Assembly (NCBI RefSeq): GCF_000187245.1
Contig: NC_027862.1
Span: 806,001-870,000, forward strand
DNA length: 64,000 nucleotides
Source: Ogataea parapolymorpha DL-1
Lineage: Eukaryota > Ascomycota > Pichiomycetes > Pichiales > Pichiaceae
Direction: 5' to 3'
Both the position numbers and the translations under genes were made by a program. Of the stretch, positions 18,094-27,880 are shown piece by piece (position 1 is the stretch's first letter; each line of letters begins with the position of its first letter). Below the pieces are notes generated by a model that worked only from the letters and a program-made list of their open reading frames with translations, was not told the origin of the DNA and did no database searches.

Positions 18094-21045
18094 CTAGGAA
18101 AGATCGAAACCTGCGTGCGAGTTGATCGAATACAGCAGCTTTTCCTTCAGTAGCTTTTTGTTCCTGTAGTCGGGCAGTTTGAGCAGGTTCACGCACGTGG
18201 ACGCCGTGGGTAGTCTTGAAGTGTCTGTTCCCGAGTTGCGGATTCCAAATTTCGGATTGAGCTCTTTGAAGCCCAGCAGTGGTTCGCGCGAGCTGGAGGT
18301 GACAAATTTGAGGAATTTGGACCGCAGGTCGTTGTCAAACTCTTCAAGGAGCTCAAACAGGTACACGATGGTCTGGTCATGCATCGTGTAACCACCCAGT
18401 GCGGTATTGCGCCGCAAATCCTCAATATCAATCTCTTTCTCTCCGCCAGAAATTAGCTTGGCTAGCTCGTACGCGTTGAAGAACGAGAGCCATTTGGGCT
18501 TAATGATCTGAGACAATCCTTCTATAAAGTATTTCGACTGGATTGCAATCGACTGGTCCATCTTGAACTTGGCTACGCAGTAAACGTATTGCAGCTTGTT
18601 CTGTTGATTCACCTTCATCTTTCGTCCGCCAGGAAGCAGGTCAATAGTGACAACCTCTGAGGAATCCTGCAACTTCTCGCTGATGGTGAAGTTTAGGTCC
18701 AAGTCGTCAATCTCGTGCTCTGTTAGTTTCAGCAGCTTGGAGAGGTTTTCATGCAGCTCGCTATCGTATATTTTTAGATCATCAAATGAAATTCTCTGTT
18801 GAAACGAGGGCGTGTTGGTCCACCGACTAAGGAAAAACGGTGCAAACTGAATATCTGTCAACACGTTCTCGTAGAGACACTTACCGATAACCATGCCTAG
18901 AAACCTGAGCATTTGTAGATGGAATGTCTTTTCCTCGGAGCTAAAGTCATAGGAAGGATTCTGCTGTTGTAGCTTCAACTTCAAAAAGTAGTCAGGGTTG
19001 GGGTATAGCTGGAAGTTGGAAGTCGCGTTGAAGAACCTCATCCCGCCGTTCTTGTCTGCATTTGAGTTCGAAACATAAAATGCGCTATCCACAATACTGG
19101 TGAGCAACTCTTTTGTGAGTCCTCCCCCGTCAATGCCAGCCTCTTTTTCTCCAAACTGGTTGATAAACTCCACGGATAAAGGCAGTTTAAACTGTTGGCC
19201 ACGCAGCTCTCCAAACTGCTCAAAGGCGTCAAAAAGAACGTTTTCCCGCGATACAACACCTTGTATCTTTGGGCTGAATATTCCTGTGATCTGAGACTTG
19301 TCTTTTTCAATCAGCTGTCGGAACAGCTCCGCTCGAGTGTCAAAAGGTATCATGAACGGGAGGTATATGAGAATCAGTAGATTGTCCTGTAGCTGCGTAT
19401 TTGAGGCTTGCAGAACGCCTGTCGGAAGGGAGAGTTCTCCGTCCTCCTCTCCGGCTTCTTCGTCGTCGTCGTCCATCTCGAGCAATGGAACAAGCTTGGA
19501 AACGTTACGCATCGAAAACTCGGGGTCTCTGAGCAGCCAAAAATCTTCGTCCGTGAGGTTCATCCGAAGATCGCGGAGATAAATCTGCTTTAGGAGTTTC
19601 AGTGTTGTGACACCGATGTTTTTGAAGAATGCAAGTATTCTGGCCTCCGATACTGAAAGATCCTCATATTGCACAATACGTCGTCCCAGCACATAGAAAA
19701 GAGAAAAAGAGCGAAGGAATTTCACAAAATAGAGATAGTTTTCCTCGTCGAGTCTTCCCTGGTTGAACAAATCGGCATCATTGGACACGCAGAGCAAGTA
19801 GCTGTAAAGCTCTTCTAAGAGAAACAGTGTTTTCCACCAATTTTCTTTCTGTGGGTCCAACAAGGTTTGTCTAAACTCGCTATCGTTGGCAAAATGTGCT
19901 CTCTCCTCGGCCAGAACAAAAACTTGAGGAAATAAGTGTTCATTGCTGAGGTTTCTGAAAAACTGATTCATAAAGTCCATGGAGGACGATGCCACAATCA
20001 GGTTCACCAGCAGCTCGTTTTTTAAAAGCTGGTTTACGTTGCCTTTGGTGGACACCAGATGGAGCAATGCAAAGAAGAACGAGACAAACAGGTCTGTTTC
20101 GACCTGCAGGACCTCGCACTGTCTAATCACCGACTTGGTGAAGTCTGAGGCGTATAGTTTTTCAATCTGTTTGCGTGCCTCGGGCGAAACAAAAATTGCA
20201 TGGCCGCTCGGTTCGTCCTCAAACTGCAGTTTGGCCGAGATTCCGCCTATGATGATGGAGAACGCCTCGATTGACAGCTTGGTAATGGCGATGGCGCTAT
20301 GCGATAAAATAGTGACCACGTTCACCAGGTAGTCGAATTTCTCTGTATCTGTGAGATTTTCAAACAGCGGTCTGTGAGCGCAGATCCACTCAAATTGCAG
20401 TTCGATAGACTTCCGCAAAAGAGCGTAGTTGTGCGACAACGCGAAGCCCACAAACTCCGGTTGTGGGGCGGTGAGAAACCGCAAGATTCCCTCGCTGGCG
20501 TAGCTCGACAGCTCAAAGACGGTTGCCAAAAATAGCGGGTCCTCGGTGTACACGGTAAGTAAATATTTCACTAGCGGGTTCCAGTCGACGGACACAGGGT
20601 ACTTCTGGGCGAGACTTAGGACCACTTGAAGGGACTTTTTTGCGAATTCAGTGTCTGGCGACCGGGGAATCGTCTCGATCAGCGTGCGAACGGTTTTGCA
20701 GGCCGTGGAGGGTGACAGCTGTTGGGTCTGGACAATGTGCTCGAGTCTATCGAGATAGGTGTGATCGCGGGTGCCAGCGAGCTCGGGCCAGAAGAAGTTG
20801 AACTCTGCCACACTGGTACCATCCCAATTGGTTCCCAATTTACGTCGTGCGTGCTGGAGGTCGAGATACGTGCGTGCATACGACTGGATCGTGGTTGCGG
20901 CCCGTGCCTCTATGCGGGCCCTCTCGCGGCGCTGGCGCTCGAGCTGGGTGGTCTGCAAAAACGACTGTTTGTTCTTTGCGAAGAGGCTCCTGTTGCCGAG
21001 GTTGACCTGGCGCTTTCTGGTCGATCCAGTGAAGTTTGTGTTCAT
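18094..21045 (-). CDS. HUL5: HECT-type ubiquitin ligase Hul5
   Basis: A 983-residue E3/E4 ubiquitin ligase. In yeast, Hul5 binds the proteasome and extends ubiquitin chains, notably on misfolded proteins after heat shock. The N-terminus ([16 protein letters not shown]) matches Hul5, and is followed by an IQ-like segment ([10 protein letters not shown]). The C-terminal HECT domain occupies about the last 350 residues, with the catalytic Cys951 in LPTASTCVN. An acidic stretch occurs mid-protein. The ATG at 21045 is the first Met; upstream codons in frame are TTG TAC. It is divergent from POL3 with 123 bases between starts. Confidence 0.93.
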   Translation of the reverse strand: MNTNFTGSTRKRQVNLGNRSLFAKNKQSFLQTTQLERQRRERARIEARAATTIQSYARTYLDLQHARRKLGTNWDGTSVAEFNFFWPELAGTRDHTYLDRLEHIVQTQQLSPSTACKTVRTLIETIPRSPDTEFAKKSLQVVLSLAQKYPVSVDWNPLVKYLLTVYTEDPLFLATVFELSSYASEGILRFLTAPQPEFVGFALSHNYALLRKSIELQFEWICAHRPLFENLTDTEKFDYLVNVVTILSHSAIAITKLSIEAFSIIIGGISAKLQFEDEPSGHAIFVSPEARKQIEKLYASDFTKSVIRQCEVLQVETDLFVSFFFALLHLVSTKGNVNQLLKNELLVNLIVASSSMDFMNQFFRNLSNEHLFPQVFVLAEERAHFANDSEFRQTLLDPQKENWWKTLFLLEELYSYLLCVSNDADLFNQGRLDEENYLYFVKFLRSFSLFYVLGRRIVQYEDLSVSEARILAFFKNIGVTTLKLLKQIYLRDLRMNLTDEDFWLLRDPEFSMRNVSKLVPLLEMDDDDEEAGEEDGELSLPTGVLQASNTQLQDNLLILIYLPFMIPFDTRAELFRQLIEKDKSQITGIFSPKIQGVVSRENVLFDAFEQFGELRGQQFKLPLSVEFINQFGEKEAGIDGGGLTKELLTSIVDSAFYVSNSNADKNGGMRFFNATSNFQLYPNPDYFLKLKLQQQNPSYDFSSEEKTFHLQMLRFLGMVIGKCLYENVLTDIQFAPFFLSRWTNTPSFQQRISFDDLKIYDSELHENLSKLLKLTEHEIDDLDLNFTISEKLQDSSEVVTIDLLPGGRKMKVNQQNKLQYVYCVAKFKMDQSIAIQSKYFIEGLSQIIKPKWLSFFNAYELAKLISGGEKEIDIEDLRRNTALGGYTMHDQTIVYLFELLEEFDNDLRSKFLKFVTSSSREPLLGFKELNPKFGIRNSGTDTSRLPTASTCVNLLKLPDYRNKKLLKEKLLYSINSHAGFDLS

Positions 21046-21168
21046 GTACAAGAACAGGTATTTTGCCTTTGGATAAGAAAGCTGGGGCCTGCACGACCTC
21101 TAATTATTTCAGAATTATTCCCTAATTTTTTTTTAGAGACGCGTTTTAGAATCATTGTATTTCAAATC
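21046..21168. promoter_or_regulatory. HUL5-POL3 bidirectional promoter with MCB box
   Basis: A 123-base divergent promoter. ACGCGT at 21139-21144, 25 bases upstream of the POL3 ATG, is a perfect MluI cell-cycle box, the MBF site that drives S-phase genes in yeast. A T-run at 21126-21134 precedes it. Confidence 0.6.
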
Positions 21169-24100
21169 ATGAGTGCAACTACGTCGAAACACGCAGGTGA
21201 CGCGCGTTTGGAGGGGCCGAACAAACGCCAGCACCTGGACATTTCTGTCGACGACGGTGTGGGCACGGCCACGGCGCACTCGCTGCCGACGGCAAACCAG
21301 TCGATCACCCCCCACGGGTACCATTTGCCTGTACACGGCAAGTTCGACCGCCAGAAGCTCCATAACAAGCTGACGGGCGGACAGTTTGAGAACGAGGCAA
21401 GCACTTTTGAGAAAGAGCTCGTGTCAATGTCCAAGAAGGAGTCGGAGGCCAGCGTCCAGAGCGACAGGCAAAGATGGGATCGTCCCGCGGTGGTGGGGTA
21501 CGATCCGGCCACGTACGACGTGGACTTCCAGCAGCTGGATGCTGAGGAGACGCTGATCAATGATGAGGCCGCAGTGCGGTTTTTTGGGGTCACTGAGGAA
21601 GGGTACTCGGTGCTGTGCAACGTTGTAGGGTTTCGACACTATTTTTACGTGCCAGTGCCAAAGGGCCTGACGCAGGACGATCTGGGCGACTTCCACAAGT
21701 ATCTGCGCACAAACTACCAGGGTGTACAAGGGCTGGAGATTGCGCTTAAGGAGAGCATCTGGGGCTACAATAATAACACAAAGCTGCCGTTTCTTAAAGT
21801 GGTGGTGGACGGCATTAAGCACATCGGCAAGGTGCGCTCGGCATTTGAACGCGGTGAGATTGAGTACAAAGGCCTGTTTCCGCCTACTGGATCGATGACG
21901 TTTGACAATATCCAGTTTCTGCTGCGGATGATGGTGGATTGTCGTATCACAGGTATGGGCTGGCTGCGGGCGCCAGCGGGAACTTACACGCCAGTGCCGC
22001 CAGAGAAGGTTGTTTCAACGTGCCAGCTGGAGTTTACCATCCACTACAAGGACCTTGTGTCGCACGCTTCGGAGGGCAAATACCTGAACATGGCTCCATT
22101 GCGGATTTTGTCATTTGACATTGAGTGTGCGGGCCGCAAGGGCATTTTCCCCGAGGCGGAACACGACCCGGTGATCCAGATCGCGAACGTGGTGGCTAAG
22201 GCGGGTGACCCGGTGCCGTTTGTGCGCAATGTGTTCACTGTCAAGTCGTGTGCGCCGATCGTCGGGTCAGAGACGTTTTCGTACGAGTCTGAGGAGGAGA
22301 TGCTGCTCAAATGGAAGGAGTTCATCGTCAAGGTGGATCCGGACGTGATCATCGGGTACAACATTGCCAACTTTGACTTCCCGTACCTGATCAACAGGGC
22401 TCGGGCGCTCGGCGTCCACGACTTCCCGTACTTCTCGCGTCTGAAGAATAGCAAGCAGGAGATCAAGGACACATTTTTCAGCTCGCGCGCGTACGGCAGC
22501 CGCGAAAACAAGGTGGTCAATATTGAGGGCCGCATGCAGCTGGACCTGCTCCAATTCATCCAGCGCGAGTACAAGCTGCGCTCGTACACGCTGAACGCGG
22601 TGTCGGCACATTTTCTTAACGAACAGAAAGAGGATGTGCAGCACTCGATCATCACAGATCTCCAGAACGGCAACCAGGAGACCAGAAGGCGGCTGGCAGT
22701 GTACTGTCTGAAAGACGCGTACTTGCCGTTGCGACTAGCCGAAAAACTCATGTGTCTGGTCAACTACACAGAGATGGCCAGGGTGACCGGCGTGCCGTTC
22801 AGTTTCCTGCTCTCGCGTGGCCAGCAGATTAAGGTCATCTCGCAGCTGTTCCGCAAGTGTCTGGACCTGGACATTGTGATCCCGAACATCAAGTCGGAGG
22901 GCGTGAACGAGGAGTACGAGGGAGCCACCGTGATCGAGCCTGTGCGTGGCTACTACGACGTGCCGATCGCAACGCTCGACTTTGCCTCGCTGTACCCATC
23001 GATCATGATGGCGCACAACCTGTGCTACACGACGCTGCTAAACAAGCAGACAGTTGAACGGCTGGGCTTGAAGCAGGACGAGGATTACATAGTCACGCCG
23101 AACGGCGACATGTTCGTGCACCCGCATCTGCGGAAGGGCATTTTGCCAACGATTTTGCAGGAACTGCTTGCAGCACGGAAGAAAGCAAAGCAGGATCTGA
23201 AAAAGGAGACAGACCCGTTCAAGAAACAGGTGTTGAACGGACGGCAGCTTGCACTGAAAATCTCGGCCAACTCGGTGTACGGGTTTACGGGCGCGACAAT
23301 CGGAAAACTGCCCTGTTTGGCCATTTCGTCGTCTGTGACGGCGTTCGGCCGTGTCATGATCGAGCAGACCAAGGCCGAGGTCCAGCGCCACTACAGCATC
23401 GAAAACGGGTACGAGTATGACGCCCAGGTCATCTATGGTGATACCGACTCCGTGATGGTCAAGTTCGGCCACAGCGACATGGAAACGTGCATGCGGCTCG
23501 GCGAAGAGGCGGCGGCCTACGTCTCGACCAAGTTCAAGCACCCTATCAAACTTGAGTTCGAGAAGGTGTACTTCCCTTACCTGCTCATTAATAAAAAACG
23601 ATATGCGGGGCTGTTCTGGACCAACCCGCGCAAGTTCGATAAGATGGACACCAAGGGTATCGAAACGGTGCGTCGGGACAACTGCCGATTGGTTCAGAAC
23701 GTTATCACGCGGGTCCTGGAGTTGATTCTGGAGGAGCGAAACGTGGAAGCTGCAGAGCAGTTTGTCAAGAAAACGATCGCGGACCTGCTCCAGAACCGCG
23801 TCGACCTGTCACAACTGGTTATCAGTAAGGCTTTGTCACGTCAAGACTACGCCGCCAAACAGCCGCACGTGGAACTTGCGGAGCGGATGCGCAAGAGAGA
23901 CGCTGGTTCGGCCCCTACGCTCGGCGACCGTGTTGCTTATGTCATCATCAAGACGGCCGGAGATAAGAATTACGAGAAGAGCGAGGATCCGTTGTACGTG
24001 CTAGAAAACTCGCTGCCGATCGACACCAAGTATTACTTGGAGAACCAGCTGGCGAATCCACTGACGCGGATTTTCGAGCCGATTTTGGGCGAGCGTCGCA

Positions 24101-24477
24101 CCAAAGAACTGCTTCACGGCTCCCACACGCGGACGGTTGCCGTGAGCGCGGCAAAGACGGGAGGGTTGATGAAATTTGCCCGAAAGAGCAACACATGCAA
24201 AAACTGTAAGTCGCCTATTCCTGCGGGCGAAGCTCTGTGCCGAAACTGTCAGGGTATGGCGGGAGAGTTGTACGGACGCGAGCTGGCTAAAATGAACAAC
24301 CTGGAGACCAAGTTCAGTCGGCTTTGGACCGAGTGTCAGCGTTGCCAGGGCTCGCTACACCAGGAAGTTTTGTGTTCCAACAAGGACTGTCCAATCTTCT
24401 ACATGCGGAAGAAGTGTCAGAAAGACGTTTTGAATCAAGCGGAGGAGCTAAAAAAGTGGGACGCGGCTGCCTGGTGA
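21169..24477 (+). CDS. POL3: DNA polymerase delta catalytic subunit
   Basis: A 1102-residue B-family replicative polymerase for the lagging strand. The 3'-5' exonuclease begins with Exo I FDIEC near residue 315. Polymerase motifs include [10 protein letters not shown] and YGDTDSVMV. The two C-terminal Cys clusters are complete: CysA ([18 protein letters not shown]) and CysB (CQRCQ...CSNKDC...CQKD), which hold Zn and 4Fe-4S and bind the Pol31/Pol32 subunits. Length matches the 1097 of S. cerevisiae. The frame is open upstream to 20722 without an ATG start there; 21169 gives the expected N-terminus. Confidence 0.97.
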   Translation: MSATTSKHAGDARLEGPNKRQHLDISVDDGVGTATAHSLPTANQSITPHGYHLPVHGKFDRQKLHNKLTGGQFENEASTFEKELVSMSKKESEASVQSDRQRWDRPAVVGYDPATYDVDFQQLDAEETLINDEAAVRFFGVTEEGYSVLCNVVGFRHYFYVPVPKGLTQDDLGDFHKYLRTNYQGVQGLEIALKESIWGYNNNTKLPFLKVVVDGIKHIGKVRSAFERGEIEYKGLFPPTGSMTFDNIQFLLRMMVDCRITGMGWLRAPAGTYTPVPPEKVVSTCQLEFTIHYKDLVSHASEGKYLNMAPLRILSFDIECAGRKGIFPEAEHDPVIQIANVVAKAGDPVPFVRNVFTVKSCAPIVGSETFSYESEEEMLLKWKEFIVKVDPDVIIGYNIANFDFPYLINRARALGVHDFPYFSRLKNSKQEIKDTFFSSRAYGSRENKVVNIEGRMQLDLLQFIQREYKLRSYTLNAVSAHFLNEQKEDVQHSIITDLQNGNQETRRRLAVYCLKDAYLPLRLAEKLMCLVNYTEMARVTGVPFSFLLSRGQQIKVISQLFRKCLDLDIVIPNIKSEGVNEEYEGATVIEPVRGYYDVPIATLDFASLYPSIMMAHNLCYTTLLNKQTVERLGLKQDEDYIVTPNGDMFVHPHLRKGILPTILQELLAARKKAKQDLKKETDPFKKQVLNGRQLALKISANSVYGFTGATIGKLPCLAISSSVTAFGRVMIEQTKAEVQRHYSIENGYEYDAQVIYGDTDSVMVKFGHSDMETCMRLGEEAAAYVSTKFKHPIKLEFEKVYFPYLLINKKRYAGLFWTNPRKFDKMDTKGIETVRRDNCRLVQNVITRVLELILEERNVEAAEQFVKKTIADLLQNRVDLSQLVISKALSRQDYAAKQPHVELAERMRKRDAGSAPTLGDRVAYVIIKTAGDKNYEKSEDPLYVLENSLPIDTKYYLENQLANPLTRIFEPILGERRTKELLHGSHTRTVAVSAAKTGGLMKFARKSNTCKNCKSPIPAGEALCRNCQGMAGELYGRELAKMNNLETKFSRLWTECQRCQGSLHQEVLCSNKDCPIFYMRKKCQKDVLNQAEELKKWDAAAW

Positions 24478-24876
24478 GACAATGTGACACGGAGTTAGGC
24501 ATTAGTAATTTATTTTTTTCTAGATGCGCGGAGCAATATGTAAGCAAGCAACATGGTGGTTATGGTGACAAATTGTCACCGGAGTTAAGAGACACAACTT
24601 TGTGATACGTAAGATAGCTCACTCGGCCTCCTCAAGTCCCGGCTTATATAACAGAAACGTGCAAGGCTAAATGACGCGAGGTAGGCACCCTTGTTGAGAC
24701 TAGAACCCGAGCCGTCCGAAACCCGTCTAGTAATTTCCTCTCGGCTCGGTTAGCGCGTGCTTATAAATTTTTTTAGCTCCGATCCCGAATATAGCGCAAG
24801 CAGACGGGATTAAGCCGGTATTAAATTACTAAGTCGCAAGTATAAAAAACGCAGCATCCCCATCGTGGTCGTCACC
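24478..24876. promoter_or_regulatory. Long intergenic region with palindromes, upstream of the ECM13-like gene
   Basis: About 400 bases. GGTGACAA-A-TTGTCACC at 24564-24580 is a perfect 17-base palindrome, immediately followed by GGAGTTAAGAG; a related GTGACACGGAGTTAGG occurs at 24484-24499, so the block is a diverged direct repeat. TATA-like sequences occur at about 24645-24651 and at 24841-24847, the latter 36 bases before the downstream ATG. No RNA gene was recognised. Confidence 0.5.
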
Positions 24877-25479
24877 ATGACTCAAAGCTATCCACTCGAC
24901 TACGCAAGCAAGGCAGACACATATTATCTGGCTTCCAAAGTGAAAGCCAAGCTCACCAAAGAAGCCGTTAAGAACGACATCAACCTTCATAGACTCGTGT
25001 GCCAGGCAAACCTCCTAGACAACCTGATCGATAAGCTGAACGCTGCAGAAGAAAGCAAAGGACGTAGGGTGTCCTTCGACAACATTACCAGTGAGAGGCG
25101 CGTGCAATTGGTGGAGCCTGTGAAGCCCAAGCTCACGAATCCTCAACAAGACGACGACGATTATTATAGCGACAGCGATAGTGACTCTGATGAAGACTAC
25201 GACTACTACGAAGTGAGCGACGACGAGGACAGCTCACTATACATGAACCATGAGCTGAATGGATCGACAGTGACGATAACAACAGAATGCGTGGATTCCG
25301 ATGAAGAAGACGATGTGCCCTCCCTCTCAAGCTGCTCGAGCGAAAGCGAGTCTGAATACGATACCGATGAGGAGGCGGACCACGTTCGTGTGCAGCACGT
25401 TGAGCATGCTGACAGAGCGAAGATCGAGGCTGCGCACAATTTGATGAGCCTACGGAGAAATTTAGTGGAGTGTATATGA
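24877..25479 (+). CDS. Acidic protein resembling the Ecm13/YJR115W family
   Basis: A 200-residue soluble protein. Residues 15-55 form a basic/hydrophobic block (TYYLASKVKAKLTKEA, then HRLVCQANLLDNLIDKLN) that resembles the conserved N-terminal block of the yeast Ecm13/YJR115W pair, followed by a short VSFD motif. The rest is highly acidic, with long Asp/Ser/Glu runs, and ends with a short helix (LMSLRRNLVECI). Function is unknown in the family. The frame extends four codons upstream only from a GTG; the ATG at 24877 follows a TATA-like box. Family assignment is tentative. Confidence 0.6.
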   Translation: MTQSYPLDYASKADTYYLASKVKAKLTKEAVKNDINLHRLVCQANLLDNLIDKLNAAEESKGRRVSFDNITSERRVQLVEPVKPKLTNPQQDDDDYYSDSDSDSDEDYDYYEVSDDEDSSLYMNHELNGSTVTITTECVDSDEEDDVPSLSSCSSESESEYDTDEEADHVRVQHVEHADRAKIEAAHNLMSLRRNLVECI

Positions 25480-25708
25480 GTCATGTATATAGAGATCACT
25501 AACGCGTTACGATTTACGATTCGGAAGAAGGATGTTTCGGCATCCCTCGGTAAAACTGCTCGGGAACAAAAATTCGCGGGGATAAAATATTTCGGAGGGA
25601 ATTAAATTGCTGCCCGTGTAAGGGTGCGAAGTCTTCGGATCAGCCAGGTTTTTTTCCGTCGAGACCCTCCGCAATCGCTTCCGGTCGCGCGAACGCAGAA
25701 ATTCACAG

Positions 25709-25713
25709 CCAAT
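25709..25713 (+). promoter_or_regulatory. CCAAT box upstream of SDH2
   Basis: CCAAT, 65 bases before the SDH2 ATG, in the position expected for the Hap2/3/4/5 complex that activates respiratory genes in yeast. A five-base match is weak alone; the gene context makes it plausible. Confidence 0.4.
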
Positions 25714-25777
25714 CAACAAATAGTTTTTTGTAATAAATAAGAATAAAAGTGACCATCTCCCCAGTTGTTTCTTCGTC

Positions 25778-26539
25778 ATGTTCAAATCGATAATTCGTTC
25801 CCGTGGCATGGCCACCCAGGCTACTGCCCAAAGACTCAAAACGTTCAAGATCTACAGATGGTCCCCAGACACTCCGGACAAGAAGCCATACATGCAAGAG
25901 TACAAGATTGATCTGAACCAGTGTGGTCCGATGGTGTTGGACGCCATCATCAAAATCAAGAACGAGCAGGATGCCACGCTCACTTTCAGAAGAAGCTGCA
26001 GAGAAGGAATTTGCGGCTCGTGTGCCATGAACATTGGCGGTCAGAACACCCTGGCCTGTCTGTGCAAAATCGACCAAGACACCTCCAAGGAGACTAAAAT
26101 ATATCCACTTCCACACATGTACATCGTGAGAGACTTGGTGCCGGACCTCACGCACTTTTACAAACAGTACAAGTCGATTCAGCCATACCTGCAGACCAAA
26201 AACAAGCCAGCCGATGGCAAGGAAAACCTGCAAAGCGAGGAGGACAGAAAGAAGTTGGACGGATTGTACGAGTGTATTTTGTGTGCTTGCTGCAGTACCT
26301 CGTGTCCTTCCTACTGGTGGAACCAGCAAGAATATCTCGGACCTGCCGTGCTGATGCAAGCCTACAGATGGCTCGTGGATTCTAGAGACGAGGCCACCAA
26401 GAGCAGAAAAGAGATGTTGCAAAATTCTATGTCCCTGTACAGATGCCACACCATCATGAACTGTGCGCGTACCTGTCCTAAGGGCCTGAATCCGGGTAAG
26501 GCGATCGCGGAGATTAAGAAACAATTAGCATTTGACTGA
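25778..26539 (+). CDS. SDH2: Succinate dehydrogenase iron-sulfur subunit
   Basis: A 253-residue subunit of complex II, passing electrons from FAD in Sdh1 to ubiquinone. It has an N-terminal presequence ([14 protein letters not shown]). The 2Fe-2S ligands are in [13 protein letters not shown] and TLACLC. The 4Fe-4S and 3Fe-4S ligands are in [16 protein letters not shown] and in [14 protein letters not shown]. All cluster cysteines are present. The next gene, ATG10, begins only 22 bases after this stop codon. Confidence 0.97.
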   Translation: MFKSIIRSRGMATQATAQRLKTFKIYRWSPDTPDKKPYMQEYKIDLNQCGPMVLDAIIKIKNEQDATLTFRRSCREGICGSCAMNIGGQNTLACLCKIDQDTSKETKIYPLPHMYIVRDLVPDLTHFYKQYKSIQPYLQTKNKPADGKENLQSEEDRKKLDGLYECILCACCSTSCPSYWWNQQEYLGPAVLMQAYRWLVDSRDEATKSRKEMLQNSMSLYRCHTIMNCARTCPKGLNPGKAIAEIKKQLAFD

Positions 26540-26561
26540 AATATTTAAATTAAATATTTAT

Positions 26562-27076
26562 ATGAAAGAGAACGTATTCGAGAACAACGTTGCGCAATTG
26601 GCGCACTACATCCGCCATAAGTGCACCAATGTTCGCACTGAACGAGTAGACGGCAAGGTACGTTATAAGGAAGTTCAAAAGGCGGACCCCGATAGCCATG
26701 CTAACAGCAGACGGTGATCTTTGCTCTGGCGTGCCGAGACAACATACAGCTCGAGATCGTTGTTTTTTTCCACCAGACATACGCGGCACCCTTGCTGACG
26801 TTCCGCATGTGGCAGCTGCAAATTTTGGACGACATCGAGACTCGCAGTCTCGTTTTCGATCAGACCCTGATAGAGAAGCTCCTCACCCGCGAGGGTTCAC
26901 TAAGAGTCGATCGACGCGTGGACCCTGTGATCACGATAGTGGACCATCCTGTGCTGGGAAAGCCGTTCTACCAGCTGCATCCGTGTCAGAGTGCTCAGTT
27001 ACTGGAGGATGTTGGCTTGCAGGGTCCAGATTCGCTCGAATTTTGGTGGAATTTCTATTCGTCGGTGCTGATATGA
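26562..27076 (+). CDS. ATG10: Atg10-like E2 enzyme, spliced
   Basis: A two-exon gene, 26562-26657 and 26711-27076, giving 153 residues. The second exon carries the Atg3/Atg10-type E2 core: a strand block EIVVFFHQTYAAPLLTFRMW (compare YNEPLLLLRLW of yeast Atg10), then IVDHPVLGKPFYQLHPC with the likely catalytic Cys124 in the HPC motif, as in the yeast enzyme. Atg10 transfers Atg12 to Atg5 in autophagosome formation. Exon 1 (32 codons) supplies the first helix. The two parts are in different frames; removing 53 bases between GTACGT and TGCTAACAGCAG joins them. The start is only 22 bases from the SDH2 stop, so the 5' end is less certain than the core. Confidence 0.8.
26658..26710 (+). other. Intron of ATG10 (predicted)
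   Basis: 53 bases: donor GTACGT at 26658, branch site TGCTAAC at 26699-26705, acceptor CAG ending at 26710. The branch A is six bases from the acceptor G. An alternative AG at 26706-26707 would add one Gln and also keep the frame. Confidence 0.78.
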
Positions 27077-27124
27077 TTGGCCGAGATAAATAAATTATTG
27101 CTGATTTTTATAACTCGCCCAAGC

Positions 27125-27805
27125 ATGGCATCTTCTTTCAACCAAACACGAACGCAGATTGTTGGCGTGGAAAACCAGTTGGCTGGTCTTTTGGCAAGCT
27201 ATAGCTCGTTTGCATCCGCACCGGGGCCCGAACCAAGTGCTGACGAGGAACAGCTCGAGCGCAAAATCAACGACACATTCACTAATCTCTCGGCGTTGGT
27301 CAAGGAGCTTAATCGGGTAGTGGACTCGCAATCGCTCAACAACACCATTTCCGCATCAAAGATGCAGCAATTGGCGCGTCACAGGGAGAACCTCAACCAG
27401 TATACGATCGATTTCAATCGAATTAAGTCTACAATCAAACAGGAACGTGATAAAATAAATTTACTTTCTTTCGTTCGCACAGACATAGAGGACCACCAGA
27501 GACGTGTGGACAGTTCTGGTGTTTCGGACGGCGAGGATGGATACATGTTGAATGAGCGTCTGCGGCTGAACCAGCAACACAGTGCCATGGATACCCTACT
27601 GAGCCAGGTGTTCGAGACTAGAGACGAGATCCTCAGACAGCGCAATGTTTTGAGCAGTGTTGGCAACCGGCTTCAGCGGTCACTAAGCACGATGCCGGGG
27701 CTGAAAGTGCTGCTTTCCAAGATCAACACCCGCAGAAAGCGCGATTCGCTAATTATCGCCGGTGTCATGGTCACATGCATAATTTTGCTGTGGTTTTTAG
27801 CATAG
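27125..27805 (+). CDS. GOS1: Golgi v-SNARE Gos1
   Basis: A 226-residue Qb-SNARE of the GOS28 family, acting in intra-Golgi and ER-Golgi fusion. It has an N-terminal three-helix-type region, a SNARE motif around residues 135-200 (QHSAMDTLLSQVFETRDEIL, zero-layer Gln present), and a C-terminal anchor (SLIIAGVMVTCIILLWFLA) after the basic INTRRKRD. SASKMQQLARHRE and the GLKVLLSKINTRRK block match Gos1. The frame is open upstream to a TTG at 27077; the ATG at 27125 gives the expected start. Confidence 0.94.
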   Translation: MASSFNQTRTQIVGVENQLAGLLASYSSFASAPGPEPSADEEQLERKINDTFTNLSALVKELNRVVDSQSLNNTISASKMQQLARHRENLNQYTIDFNRIKSTIKQERDKINLLSFVRTDIEDHQRRVDSSGVSDGEDGYMLNERLRLNQQHSAMDTLLSQVFETRDEILRQRNVLSSVGNRLQRSLSTMPGLKVLLSKINTRRKRDSLIIAGVMVTCIILLWFLA

Positions 27806-27842
27806 GTAAGATTGACGAAATGAAAAGTAGATGTATATTTTG

Positions 27843-27856
27843 GCGTCGGTCGACGC
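27843..27856. promoter_or_regulatory. GCGTCG-GT-CGACGC inverted repeat upstream of HPR1
   Basis: Six-base arms around a GT spacer, 25 bases before the HPR1 ATG and within the 75-base GOS1-HPR1 gap. It resembles GACGC/GCGTC inverted repeats in two other short promoters of this window. Confidence 0.4.
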
Positions 27857-27880
27857 AGTTTTTATTTTGTAATTTATTGT

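Noticed and set aside
20722..21168. N-terminal extension of POL3 by 149 codons
   Set aside because: It begins at TTG, overlaps HUL5 in antisense, and the ATG at 21169 gives the expected length.
25703..26524. A 273-codon minus-strand frame covering SDH2
   Set aside because: SDH2 has all its iron-sulfur motifs on the plus strand; the antisense frame lacks any.
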